A stretch of DNA of 51,718 nucleotides from NCBI GenBank assembly GCA_964609215.1, contig CAZSQZ010000021.1:1-51718 (forward strand). The letters are read 5' to 3'. The DNA is from JABDKJ01 sp964609215 (lineage in GTDB: Bacteria > Bacteroidota > Bacteroidia > Flavobacteriales_D > JABDKJ01). Of this stretch, positions 18,433 to 27,833 are shown one piece after another. Under the pieces are notes generated by a model, which was given only the letters and a program-made list of their open reading frames with translations, had not been told where the DNA came from and ran no database searches. Made by a program: the position numbers and the translations under genes. Each line of letters opens with the position of its first letter. The first letter of the stretch is position 1.

Positions 18433-18885
18433 TTATTCTTCCTCTGAGAGGTCGTTTTTCAGTAGGTCTTGAAATACTGAAGAATCTATAGTATGATACT
18501 CACAACTCTTTTTTGGGAACTCAAATCGGATGGATTTAAGCGAACCTTCAACTATCCAATTTTCCAATTTGCCTTCCAACTCCAAAACAAATGCGGTAAC
18601 CCCTAAGGAAAGTGTATCGGAGTAATCGCTATTTATTTCAATAGTTTCAGATTCAATTTCCAGTTCTTCACTGCCATTACTAAAATAAGCGTAACAGCCT
18701 TTAGCACTTCTCACCTGAAAAGGCGCAATAATATTGCAATTCAAGAATTTATATCCTCCAATTTCATTTGAGCCACAGTAAAGTTTAAAATCTCCATCCA
18801 CAGCTACCGGAGGAGAATCAATGCTATTGATAGCATCAGTTACCACCTTGTCGTATTCTTTGTTCTTAAATTTAAAAAGCCCCAT
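18433..18885 (-). CDS. Hypothetical protein
   Basis: 150 residues, no signal peptide and no membrane segment. Acidic, with a beta-rich look (IESETIEINSDYSDTLSLGVTAFVLELEG). I do not recognise the family. It lies between the rod-shape operon (upstream on the same strand, 41 nt gap) and the DoxX-like cluster, so it may be read through from rodA. The ATG at 18885 gives MGLFKFKNKEYDK. Confidence 0.6.
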   Translation of the reverse strand: MGLFKFKNKEYDKVVTDAINSIDSPPVAVDGDFKLYCGSNEIGGYKFLNCNIIAPFQVRSAKGCYAYFSNGSEELEIESETIEINSDYSDTLSLGVTAFVLELEGKLENWIVEGSLKSIRFEFPKKSCEYHTIDSSVFQDLLKNDLSEEE

Positions 18886-18926
18886 AGCTCATAAAAATCA
18901 GATTAAATAATAAGAAATCAAAATTA

Positions 18927-20342
18927 CTATCTCAGTATATCAAGGCGTTCAGAATCTAACTTCAGTAAAATAAAAATCATTGCTGAGAATACCATAAGTG
19001 ATGAACCACCATAAGAGAAAAAGGGCAGTGGTATTCCAATTACTGGAGCTAAACCAATGGTCATTCCTATATTGATTAAAAAGTGAAAGAAGAAAATGCT
19101 CGCAATACAATAGGCATAAACTCTTGTAAATACGGATCTCTGGCGTTCTCCAATTGCTATAATCCTAAAGAGCATGAAAAAAAATAGAATTACAATAAGG
19201 GCACTGCCCAGGAAACCCCATTCTTCTCCTATTGTACAGAATATAAAGTCAGTACTTTGCATAGGAACGTGTTTGTACTTAGTTAAGGTTCCATTGGTAT
19301 AACCTTTCCCGGTCCCACCACCGCTACCAATCGCAATTTTAGATTGATTAACGTTATATCCAATTCCCTGATTATCTTCCTTATGACCAAATAAAACATC
19401 AATCCTATTTTTGTGATGTTCTTTTAGAATACTCGTTTTCTTATAAGCGGGGTCAGCAAGATTTTCATCGGAGTTTAGATATTTATCAGAGTTATAGACA
19501 AAGGAAACTGCTCCAAGAATGATTACACTTAGAACCCCGGTTACAATAGAATTTCTAATAAATTTTGATCGCTTTCTAGGTACTGCAAAATAGTTGATTA
19601 AATAAATAGTGATTCCTACGATAAGAATGATTCCGAGTATCAGGAAATAGTGACCATGTACTGGGTAACCAAAAATGTTAATTGCAGAATTTATGGTCAG
19701 CAAAGTAAGTATAGAAATCACGATGGATAAGATCCCGAAATAGAGGGGTACTTCTAAGAGTCCTTCTCTGTATAGAACCAAGATCATTGAAAGGAAAACA
19801 AGCATTGTACCTGGGTCTGGCTGCAACGCTATTAGCAGAGCGGGAATTGCAATAATACCTTTGGAAAGAATAGTGCTCCCATCAATTTTTATTCTAACAC
19901 CGAGAACATTAAAATCAATATCCGTGCCTATAGATACTTTTTCTGATATTATAAAACTCAGAAAAAGTGCAAGGCCTAGCTTGGCAAATTCTGAAGGCTG
20001 AATGCCAAAACTTCCAACCCCAAACCAGGAGGTTGCACCATTTACTTTTTTTCCAAATAGCAAAACCGCAATAAGAAGAAGGGTAGTTATTCCATAAAAA
20101 GGCAAGGAGAACTGCTTGAAAATTCCGCCATCCAAAAGCATAATAAAAAACCCTATTCCCAGACTAACACAAATCCATATAAACTGCTTACCATATTCCT
20201 GAGATCTATCAAAAATACTGGAGTGTTCAGGGTTAAGTGCTGCCGAATAGATATTTAACCATCCAAAAAAAAGTAGGACTATAAACACTGTAAAAAGAAG
20301 TATATCAAAAGATCCAAAAATGCTATTTGATCTTTTTACCAT
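18927..20342 (-). CDS. rodA: Rod shape-determining protein RodA (SEDS glycosyltransferase)
   Basis: 471 residues with about ten membrane helices. It is the SEDS peptidoglycan polymerase of the elongasome, working with the class B PBP encoded just upstream. The conserved regions GVGSFGIQPSEFAKLGLALFLS and, near the end, GLAPVIGIPLPFFSYGGSSL are present. It is longer than the ~370-420 typical of E. coli-like RodA because of a loop after the middle helices, around YLNSDENLADPAYKK to HKEDNQGIGYNV, as seen in Bacteroidota. Its ATG overlaps the PBP2 stop (TGATG), a sign of translational coupling. It is the last gene of mreBCD-mrdA-rodA. Confidence 0.96.
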   Translation of the reverse strand: MVKRSNSIFGSFDILLFTVFIVLLFFGWLNIYSAALNPEHSSIFDRSQEYGKQFIWICVSLGIGFFIMLLDGGIFKQFSLPFYGITTLLLIAVLLFGKKVNGATSWFGVGSFGIQPSEFAKLGLALFLSFIISEKVSIGTDIDFNVLGVRIKIDGSTILSKGIIAIPALLIALQPDPGTMLVFLSMILVLYREGLLEVPLYFGILSIVISILTLLTINSAINIFGYPVHGHYFLILGIILIVGITIYLINYFAVPRKRSKFIRNSIVTGVLSVIILGAVSFVYNSDKYLNSDENLADPAYKKTSILKEHHKNRIDVLFGHKEDNQGIGYNVNQSKIAIGSGGGTGKGYTNGTLTKYKHVPMQSTDFIFCTIGEEWGFLGSALIVILFFFMLFRIIAIGERQRSVFTRVYAYCIASIFFFHFLINIGMTIGLAPVIGIPLPFFSYGGSSLMVFSAMIFILLKLDSERLDILR

Positions 20343-22147
20343 CAGTTGTGCATTAGATTTGCATCAAGCATTTTCTTTTCAACTCTTTCTCTATTCGTAG
20401 TTCCAGTAAGATACTTTTCAATAATCAAACTATTTATCGGTGCTGCCCAAGTAGAACCAAAACCAACATTTTCAACATATACAGCAACGGCTATTTTGGG
20501 ATCATCCTTAGGAGCAAAAGCAATGAATATACTATGATCTTTTCCGAAAGGGTTTTGAGCTGTACCCGTTTTGCCGCAAACCTCAATGTCCTCAGAAAAA
20601 CGAACTCCTCTTCCTGTTCCTTCCTCGATTACTGAGTACATTCCTTCTATCACTGGAACATAATGCTGAGGACTGATATCTGTGTAATTTCTTTGAAGTA
20701 AACTATCTGGTAAAGCATTTCCATTTACCCGTTTAACCAAATGCGGGCGAATGTACCAACCCCGATTAGCGAGAATAGATGTAAAATTGGCCATTTGTAA
20801 AGGCGTTACTCCCAGCTCTCCCTGACCAATTGCTAAACTTATAATGGTATGAGGTTTCCACCCTCCTTTTTTATAATATCTATCATAATAATCAGGTTTG
20901 GGAAGTAATCCCGCTTTTTCCCCTGGAATATCTATACCTAACTTTTGTCCTAAGCCGAATTTCGCGACATGATCTCTCCATGCCCGATATCCATCTTCAG
21001 TACTTGGATAGGCATCGAGAATATCCTTAAAGACATTGCAATAGTATGCATTACATGAGGTAGAAATTGAGTAATTCATGGACAATGGAGACTTATGCCC
21101 GTGACATCCGAGACGTCTGCGGCCAAAATAATAACCACCTCTACAGGAATGATAAGTGTCTGGAGTAACCGTTCCTTCCTCCAGTCCGACTAATGCTTGT
21201 ATTAACTTAAACGTTGACCCCGGAGGGTATTGGCTTGCCTGAAGAGCTCTGTTAAAAAGTGGCTTTAAGGTGTCTTGACTTAATGCTCTAAAGTTTTGAG
21301 AACGAACCCTGCCAACCAAAAGATTTGGATCGTATGAAGGGCTGTTAACCAAACATAAAACTTCTCCAGTTGCTGGTTCAATTGCTACTATGCTGCCTCG
21401 TTTATTTTGCATCAACAGCTCTCCATACTTTTGCAATTCTATGTCAATGGTAGATTGTAGATCTAAACCATTCGTTGCAACAGTATCAAAATCTCCGTTG
21501 CTGTATTTTCCCTTTACATTATTATGCACATCAATGAGCACAAATTCAATACCCCTTTTACCCCTCAAATCTTTTTCGTAGGATCGCTCAATTCCGCTGG
21601 TGCCAATATAATCTCCGGACTTATAATAGGAATCACTTTCAATTTTCTTTTGATTGACTTCTCCAATGTGCCCTAGAATATGAGATGCTGAATGATGCGG
21701 GTATTTACGAAGGGTTCTGGTTCTCGCAAAAAAACCGGGAAACTCCGATAAATTTTCTGAAATTTTGATGTACTCATCACCCTTGAGTTGAGCGATAAAC
21801 TCAGATGCTTTGTAACGACTATAACGCTTAGCTTTGTCGAGTTTTTTAATGATTTCTTCCTTGGTTAAGCCAGTCAAATCTGCCAATGCAAGTGTATCAA
21901 AATCCTTTACCTGCCTCGGGATAACCATTAAATCAAATGCAGCAACATTGTCCACAATAACACGATTGTGTCTATCGTATACAATTCCTCGTGCCGGATA
22001 AATATCTCTAGCTGATTCTGTTAAATGGGCAGATTTTAATTTCCATTCATCCTCAATTACTTGGATACTAAATAGCTTGCCCAAAAACAATAATGTAATG
22101 AAACCAAAAATGGAAAGGACAACATATTTTCTGTCATTAGGATTCAA
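20342..22147 (-). CDS. mrdA: Penicillin-binding protein 2 (elongasome transpeptidase)
   Basis: 601 residues. One N-terminal membrane anchor (residues 8-27), then a dimerisation/pedestal domain, then the transpeptidase domain with all three motifs: STFK (Ser311, Lys314), SCN (364-366) and KTG (526-528). It cross-links peptidoglycan during cell elongation. The only start that keeps the anchor is TTG at 22147, which overlaps the mreD stop as TTGA; the first internal Met is far inside the protein. Its own stop overlaps the rodA start. Confidence 0.96.
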   Translation of the reverse strand: MNPNDRKYVVLSIFGFITLLFLGKLFSIQVIEDEWKLKSAHLTESARDIYPARGIVYDRHNRVIVDNVAAFDLMVIPRQVKDFDTLALADLTGLTKEEIIKKLDKAKRYSRYKASEFIAQLKGDEYIKISENLSEFPGFFARTRTLRKYPHHSASHILGHIGEVNQKKIESDSYYKSGDYIGTSGIERSYEKDLRGKRGIEFVLIDVHNNVKGKYSNGDFDTVATNGLDLQSTIDIELQKYGELLMQNKRGSIVAIEPATGEVLCLVNSPSYDPNLLVGRVRSQNFRALSQDTLKPLFNRALQASQYPPGSTFKLIQALVGLEEGTVTPDTYHSCRGGYYFGRRRLGCHGHKSPLSMNYSISTSCNAYYCNVFKDILDAYPSTEDGYRAWRDHVAKFGLGQKLGIDIPGEKAGLLPKPDYYDRYYKKGGWKPHTIISLAIGQGELGVTPLQMANFTSILANRGWYIRPHLVKRVNGNALPDSLLQRNYTDISPQHYVPVIEGMYSVIEEGTGRGVRFSEDIEVCGKTGTAQNPFGKDHSIFIAFAPKDDPKIAVAVYVENVGFGSTWAAPINSLIIEKYLTGTTNRERVEKKMLDANLMHN

Positions 22148-22656
22148 CGCCTTTTAGTAAAAATTAGATGGACCAATAGAATAAGTATAAAAGTATATAT
22201 AGAACTCAATAACACTTTTAAAAGGGTTCTTGGTATATAGGATAAGCTAAAAACTTCTAAAAAGAAGAGATAAAAATGATGTATTAAGATCAGGGAAAAG
22301 GCATAAATAAAGAACCAGTTGAACCCAAAGGAACCCACACTTATAGAGCTACCTGAATCATAACCGTCCCGCGGTTGAATGGCATTTAGAATGCCGGTTC
22401 TTGTAAAACCCATTAGCACACATGCTGCAGCATGTAATCCTAAGGTATGATAAAACAAATCCACAAAGATGCCAGTAAAGAAGCAAATTATAAGCAGAAG
22501 TGCCTTATTCATATCTAGGGGCAGCTTTAGAATGAAGAAGACATAAATGAAGGGTATTGCAAGACCATCAAAAAGGGCTGCATTACTCAACAAAAACCCT
22601 TGAATAAAAATCAATAGTACAAATCGTCCGATATGTGATAAATTAAAATCACTCAT
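22144..22656 (-). CDS. mreD: Rod shape-determining protein MreD
   Basis: 170 residues, almost entirely hydrophobic with five to six membrane helices, the normal size for MreD. It links MreC, PBP2 and RodA in the inner membrane. The call depends on size, topology and position between mreC and mrdA rather than on a sharp motif. The ATG overlaps the mreC stop (ATGA) and its stop overlaps the TTG start of mrdA (TTGA). Confidence 0.88.
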   Translation of the reverse strand: MSDFNLSHIGRFVLLIFIQGFLLSNAALFDGLAIPFIYVFFILKLPLDMNKALLLIICFFTGIFVDLFYHTLGLHAAACVLMGFTRTGILNAIQPRDGYDSGSSISVGSFGFNWFFIYAFSLILIHHFYLFFLEVFSLSYIPRTLLKVLLSSIYTFILILLVHLIFTKRR

Positions 22657-23483
22657 GGATAATAATCTCCTTGTAACGCTTCCAGCTCCTCCTGAAACTC
22701 ATTGGTTACTACATAGACCTTGGTTAATTTGGAAAAATTGGTGCTTAATTTTATTTTAATATCATAGTAAGCTTCACCTTTTTTTTCTATCAAATCACTT
22801 ATCTCACCAATTTTAGTGTCTGGAGGGAAATATCCTGAACCTTCTTTTGAATAAACCAAATCGCCAATGGCAATTGGAGCTGTTGCAACCACCTCGGTCA
22901 TTTTAGTAAAGCCAGGATCTTTATCCCACTTTAGATAACCAAGGTTGCCTGTTCGCTTTACATATGCACCGGTACTAAAAGTCTCTGATATTACCGTTTC
23001 AATAACAGAATAATGATCAGAAACCGCTACCACCCTTCCAACAATTCCAGCATCACAGATGACACCTTTCTTTTGGCTTACACCATCTTCCGATCCTTTA
23101 TTGATGGTAAAATAATTCTTGTCTTGGTATAGAGTTCCATTAATAACCTTGGCAGAAAGTAATCTATATTGCCTCTTCCAAATGGTATCTTCCAGTATAA
23201 CGAAATCACCTTCTATTTTTCTGAATGCTGATTTTTTTCCTTCAAGCAGCATTCTATTCTGCTCTTGCAAAATTTCGTTTTGTTCTCTTAAAGAGAAAAA
23301 CTCCCGAACAGAAGAAGTACGCTTATTAATAGCTGCTATTGAATTATTTGCAATGGAAAAAATGGCGTTTTGTTGATAGGATATTCCCTTATTGCTAAAA
23401 ATAATAGAAAGGCAGATAAATTGTAAAAACAGGAATAGGATGAATAAATAAAATCTGGATAAGAAAGAGATCAGATTATGCAT
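22653..23483 (-). CDS. mreC: Rod shape-determining protein MreC
   Basis: 276 residues: one N-terminal membrane helix (FYLFILFLFLQFICLSIIF), a periplasmic coiled coil (about residues 58-88, REFFSLREQNEILQEQNRML), and the double beta-barrel domain (KGVICDAGIVGRVVAVSDHYSVIETV; LGYLKWDKDPG). MreC organises the elongasome in the periplasm. It starts 21 nt after mreB and overlaps mreD by 4 nt. Confidence 0.95.
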   Translation of the reverse strand: MHNLISFLSRFYLFILFLFLQFICLSIIFSNKGISYQQNAIFSIANNSIAAINKRTSSVREFFSLREQNEILQEQNRMLLEGKKSAFRKIEGDFVILEDTIWKRQYRLLSAKVINGTLYQDKNYFTINKGSEDGVSQKKGVICDAGIVGRVVAVSDHYSVIETVISETFSTGAYVKRTGNLGYLKWDKDPGFTKMTEVVATAPIAIGDLVYSKEGSGYFPPDTKIGEISDLIEKKGEAYYDIKIKLSTNFSKLTKVYVVTNEFQEELEALQGDYYP

Positions 23484-23504
23484 CCTACAGGCTATTTAGA
23501 AAAA

Positions 23505-24530
23505 TTAATCTCGAATAAGGAATTTGTATTTATCAATATTTTTCAAGGCTATACCGGTTCCAATCGCCACTGCTCTTAGAGGATCTTCAGCTACGTGAAC
23601 AGGAAGTTTTGTCTTCATGGATACTCTTCTGTCCAGACCTCTTAACAAAGAACCTCCGCCTGCTAGGTATATTCCAGTTCTATAAATATCTGCAGAAAGC
23701 TCAGGAGGAGTTTGTTCCAATGCACTTAAGATGGCCTCTTCAATTTTAGAAATGGACTTATCAAGTGCATGCGCAATCTCTTTGTATGAAACCAAAATTT
23801 CTTTTGGAATACCAGTTAAAAGGTCACGCCCTCTTACGGCAAAATCTTCGGGTGGATTTTCCAATTCTGGTAATGCAGCACCTACTTCAATTTTTATGGT
23901 TTCAGCAGTACGTTCACCAATGAGAATGTTATGTTGCCTTCTCATGTACTCTTCAATGTCCTGAGTAAATTCGTCTCCGGCAACACGAATATTTTTATCA
24001 CTTACGATTCCACCCAAAGCAATTACCGCAATCTCTGATGTTCCTCCTCCAATATCAATAATCATATTACCCATCGGCTCTTCAACATCAATTCCTATTC
24101 CTATTGCTGCAGCCATAGGTTCATGAATCAAATAAACTTCTTTGGCTTTGGCATGTTCAGCAGAATCAATAACGGCTCTTTTTTCAACTTCTGTAATCCC
24201 AGACGGAATGCAAATTACCATTCGCATGGATGGAGCAAATAATTGCTTTTTAGGATTAATCATTTTGATCATCCCACGAATCATGGCTTCAGCTGCCTGG
24301 AAATCTGCAATCACACCATCCTTAAGTGGACGAATGGTTTTAATATCTTCATGCGTTTTCCCATGCATTTGCTGCGCTTCCCTTCCAATGGCAATGAACT
24401 TTTTGGTTTGTCGGTCCTGCGCTACAATACTTGGTTCATCGACAACAACTTTATCATTGTAAATGATTAAGGTATTCGCTGTGCCTAAGTCAATTGCAAT
24501 TTCTTGTGTAAAATAACTGAATAATCCCAT
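23505..24530 (-). CDS. mreB: Rod shape-determining protein MreB
   Basis: 341 residues, actin-like cytoskeletal ATPase that positions cell-wall synthesis. Phosphate loops are visible as IDLGTANTLI (phosphate 1, about residues 13-22), IDIGGGTSEIAV (phosphate 2) and the adenosine motif LAGGGSLLRGLD. It heads the rod-shape operon. The 143 nt upstream, before purH, should contain its promoter, but I found no convincing -33/-7 pair there. Confidence 0.97.
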   Translation of the reverse strand: MGLFSYFTQEIAIDLGTANTLIIYNDKVVVDEPSIVAQDRQTKKFIAIGREAQQMHGKTHEDIKTIRPLKDGVIADFQAAEAMIRGMIKMINPKKQLFAPSMRMVICIPSGITEVEKRAVIDSAEHAKAKEVYLIHEPMAAAIGIGIDVEEPMGNMIIDIGGGTSEIAVIALGGIVSDKNIRVAGDEFTQDIEEYMRRQHNILIGERTAETIKIEVGAALPELENPPEDFAVRGRDLLTGIPKEILVSYKEIAHALDKSISKIEEAILSALEQTPPELSADIYRTGIYLAGGGSLLRGLDRRVSMKTKLPVHVAEDPLRAVAIGTGIALKNIDKYKFLIRD

Positions 24531-24673
24531 CGTGCTTTTAAGCCATCTTTAATTCGTAAAAATAGCAGTATTATTAAATAAGGGGAGGGAAGGAGCAAGA
24601 CATATTAACCTTGCGCTTTTGGTAACGTTCGATTATTCGATTTATTATAACCTTATCAATCTAAAGCAATCTT

Positions 24674-26191
24674 CTAATGCTTAAAATGGCGATTTCCAGT
24701 AAAGACCATGGCCATATCATGTGCATTGCAATAATCAATAGATAATTCATCTTTAATGGAACCACCTGGTTGAATAACTGCAGAAATTCCTTCTCCATCC
24801 GCTATTTCAACACAATCTGGAAAGGGAAAGAAAGCATCCGATGCCATTACTGCACCATTTAAATCAAATCCAAAACTCTTTGCTTTTGCAATAGCTTGCC
24901 TCAAGGCATCTACCCTGCTAGTTTGTCCGGTACCGCTTGCTAAAAGTTGGTTATTCTTTGCCAGGACGATGGTATTCGATTTGGTATGTTTCACCAATTT
25001 ATTTGCGAAGAACAAATCCTTTTTTTCCTGGTCAGTACAAGCTCTGTTCGTCTTTTGTTCAAAGTTTCCAACCAGATCCGTGATGGAATCTTTGTCTTGC
25101 CAAAGCACTCCATTTAAGGCAGTTCTAAATTGAGCATTTGGCATTTCAATGTCTTTTTGAACCAATAGCACTCGATTCTTTTTAGACTTTAAAATTTCTA
25201 GTGCATCATTAGAAAAAGAGGGGGCAATGACAACCTCACAAAACAAAGTATTGATTTGCTCAGCTGTGGTAAGATCAATTTCGGTATTGGCAATTAGAAT
25301 ACCTCCAAAAGCGGAAACAGGATCTCCCGCTAATGCATCTTTATACGCTTCAGACAAAGTAGAACGAGTAGCCAGGCCACAAGCATTATTGTGCTTTAAG
25401 ATTGCAAAAGTTGGATCGTCATTTTTGAAATCATCCATTAAGGCAACCGCAGCATCAATATCCAATAGATTGTTATACGAAAGCGCTTTCCCATGTAGTT
25501 GATCAAAAAGTTCATCTAACTTTCCATAAAACACACCCTTCTGATGAGGGTTTTCTCCATATCTCAATACTTTTGCTGGAGAAATACTCGCTTTGAAATC
25601 ATTACCTTCGTCATCAAAAAATTTGAAAATGGCAGTGTCATAATGAGAAGATATAGCAAAAGCTCTTGCCGCTAACTTCTTTCTATCTTCGATTTTCGTA
25701 AAGCCTTGTTGCTCTTGTAAAAGTCTTAAGCATTCAGCATATTCATTTTTCGAAGGAATGATAACAACATCCTTGTAATTCTTTGCCGCTGCGCGAATAA
25801 GAGAAATTCCACCGATGTCAATTTTTTCAATAATCTGAGATTCATCATTGGTATTTGCTAAGGTGTCTTCAAAAGGATAAAGGTCGACAATTACTAGATC
25901 AATACCCGGAATATCATACTCCGCTAATTGCGCAGTATCACTTTCTAGGTCTCTTCTTCCTAAAATTCCACCAAACACTTTTGGGTGCAGTGTTTTTACT
26001 CGTCCACCAAGAATGGAAGGGTAAGAAGTTATATCCTCAACGGCTGTCACTTTATAACCCTTTTCTTCAATAAACTTTTGAGTTCCACCAGTAGAATATA
26101 TTTGAACATTCAACTTTTCAAGTTCTGCCAAGATGTCTTCCAATCCACCCTTATCAAAAACAGAAATCAGTGCTGAGTTAATTTTATTCAT
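24674..26191 (-). CDS. purH: Bifunctional AICAR transformylase/IMP cyclohydrolase
   Basis: 505 residues from the ATG at 26191. The longer frame from 26230 adds 13 residues absent from the family, whereas MNKINSALISVFDK is the normal N-terminus. The N-terminal IMP cyclohydrolase (MGS-like) domain shows STGGTQKFIEEKG and GGRVKTLHPKVFGGIL. The C-terminal transformylase has RYGENPHQKGVFY and ends in TGNRHFKH. It performs the last two steps of de novo IMP synthesis. purF lies 1.6 kb away, separated by an ABC permease, so the two purine genes are near neighbours but not one operon. Confidence 0.97.
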   Translation of the reverse strand: MNKINSALISVFDKGGLEDILAELEKLNVQIYSTGGTQKFIEEKGYKVTAVEDITSYPSILGGRVKTLHPKVFGGILGRRDLESDTAQLAEYDIPGIDLVIVDLYPFEDTLANTNDESQIIEKIDIGGISLIRAAAKNYKDVVIIPSKNEYAECLRLLQEQQGFTKIEDRKKLAARAFAISSHYDTAIFKFFDDEGNDFKASISPAKVLRYGENPHQKGVFYGKLDELFDQLHGKALSYNNLLDIDAAVALMDDFKNDDPTFAILKHNNACGLATRSTLSEAYKDALAGDPVSAFGGILIANTEIDLTTAEQINTLFCEVVIAPSFSNDALEILKSKKNRVLLVQKDIEMPNAQFRTALNGVLWQDKDSITDLVGNFEQKTNRACTDQEKKDLFFANKLVKHTKSNTIVLAKNNQLLASGTGQTSRVDALRQAIAKAKSFGFDLNGAVMASDAFFPFPDCVEIADGEGISAVIQPGGSIKDELSIDYCNAHDMAMVFTGNRHFKH

Positions 26192-26358
26192 GCCTTTTTT
26201 CAATTGAGGGCGCAAATTAGTAATTGCCAATGTTTTTAAGGGTTTATAAGCAGCTTTTTCTTTTAAACATTTAGACTGTTTGGGTGCCGTTTGTGTTAAT
26301 AAATGACCATCAAAAACAAAAGGCTTATATTTTGACTGGATTCAATTACATTTAACAT

Positions 26359-27612
26359 GTGAAAATCTATTTCAGATTAATTGTCGAAAGTCTGCAATTT
26401 GCATTTAATTCCATGACTGGGAATGTGCTGAGAACCATTCTATCTTTGTTGGGTATTTCTTTTGGAATTTTTGTGATTATAGGAGTCTTTTCAGCGGTTG
26501 ATTCGCTGGAAGCAAGTATTGAGGAGAACCTAAGTAAATTAGGTAACGATGTGATCATCATCTCTAAGTGGCCTGTTGCTCCAGAAGACGGAGAGTCGGA
26601 ATATGCGTGGTGGAAATATTGGCAACGACCTCCAGCAAATCTCAATGACCTAGATCAGATGGAGAGGCGTATGACTAAAGCACAAGCACTTTGTTTTATG
26701 TCTGATGCTCAACGAAAAATGGAATATAAAAACTCCAGTATTGAGCGAGCAAGGGTAATTGCAGCATCACATAAACTGGAGGAGGTTTATGATTTGCAAA
26801 TAGAGGAGGGTAGATATTTTACCGAATCCGAATCCATGTCTGGAAAGAATGTGTTGTTAATAGGAGCTAATATTAAAGAAGATTTGTTCGGGCCAATTAA
26901 CCCTATTGGTAAAGTGATGAAGGTTGGAGGCAGAAAACTGAAAATCATTGGGCTAATAGAGAAAAAGGGAGAAAATTTAGGGGATAGTGGTTTTGATGAT
27001 ACGGTAATTATTCCAGTGAATTTTGGAAAAGCCATATTGGATTTGAAAAATGATGATGACAATGCCATTTGGGTAAAAGCAAAAGATGGTGTTTTGGTAG
27101 AAGACTTGAAAGGAGAGATTATCGCAAAGATGAGGGCGATAAGAAAATTGAGGCCAAGAGATGATAAAAACTTTGCAGTGACTGAAATGACTTTATTTCG
27201 CGATATGATTGGAGGAATAATGGACTTTTTCAATATTATCGGTTTGTTCTTAGGAACCCTTGCAATTTTGGTGGGCGGTTTCAACATTGCCAATATTATG
27301 TTCGTTACAGTTAAAGAGAGAACTAACCAAATTGGTATTCAGAAATCTTTGGGAGCCAAGAATTCATTTATAAGAGCTCAGTTTTTATTTGAGTCCGTTG
27401 CTCTTTGTGTGGTAGGTGGAGTGTTAGGGATATTGTTTTTGGCTCTGATATTATTAATTCTCAATCTGATTTTTTCTACGGATCTATTTCTTTCTATGGA
27501 GAATATCGTAATAGGTTTAGTTATATCCGTAGTGATTGGAGTAATCGCAGGATTTTTCCCTGCATGGAAGGCAAGTAGACTTGATCCGGTAGAAGCTATT
27601 CGCTCAAATTGA
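26359..27612 (+). CDS. ABC transporter permease, MacB/FtsX type
   Basis: 417 residues from a GTG start at 26359 (MKIYFRLIVESLQFAFNSMTGN). Topology is MacB-like: TM1 at about 20-42, a large periplasmic domain (about 45-285), then three C-terminal helices including ILVGGFNIANIMFVTVKERTNQIGIQKSLGAK, the coupling region of this family. The protein ends with WKASRLDPVEAIRSN, also typical. No ATPase or membrane-fusion gene is adjacent, so the partner must be encoded elsewhere. Likely role is lipoprotein, peptide or drug transport; not determinable here. Confidence 0.9.
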   Translation: MKIYFRLIVESLQFAFNSMTGNVLRTILSLLGISFGIFVIIGVFSAVDSLEASIEENLSKLGNDVIIISKWPVAPEDGESEYAWWKYWQRPPANLNDLDQMERRMTKAQALCFMSDAQRKMEYKNSSIERARVIAASHKLEEVYDLQIEEGRYFTESESMSGKNVLLIGANIKEDLFGPINPIGKVMKVGGRKLKIIGLIEKKGENLGDSGFDDTVIIPVNFGKAILDLKNDDDNAIWVKAKDGVLVEDLKGEIIAKMRAIRKLRPRDDKNFAVTEMTLFRDMIGGIMDFFNIIGLFLGTLAILVGGFNIANIMFVTVKERTNQIGIQKSLGAKNSFIRAQFLFESVALCVVGGVLGILFLALILLILNLIFSTDLFLSMENIVIGLVISVVIGVIAGFFPAWKASRLDPVEAIRSN

Positions 27613-27833
27613 AGTACCTAAGTAATTTGGATTTATCTCTTTTCAGGAATAAGTAATTTTAAATGTTATTGTTGAATTTTTAATTCTCTACGGCACTCAG
27701 ATTAACTCTTTCTCAAAGTATGTCCCTTAAAATACCAGCTTCAATATTACCACTATATCATCACTCAAAGTTCTTCTGCGAAGCAAACTCTTAATTATAA
27801 ACCAATGACTATCAACCAGTAATATGAACTAGT

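Noticed and set aside
26191..26230. Longer start of purH at 26230
   Set aside because: The extra 13 residues have no counterpart in PurH and lie in the intergenic region.
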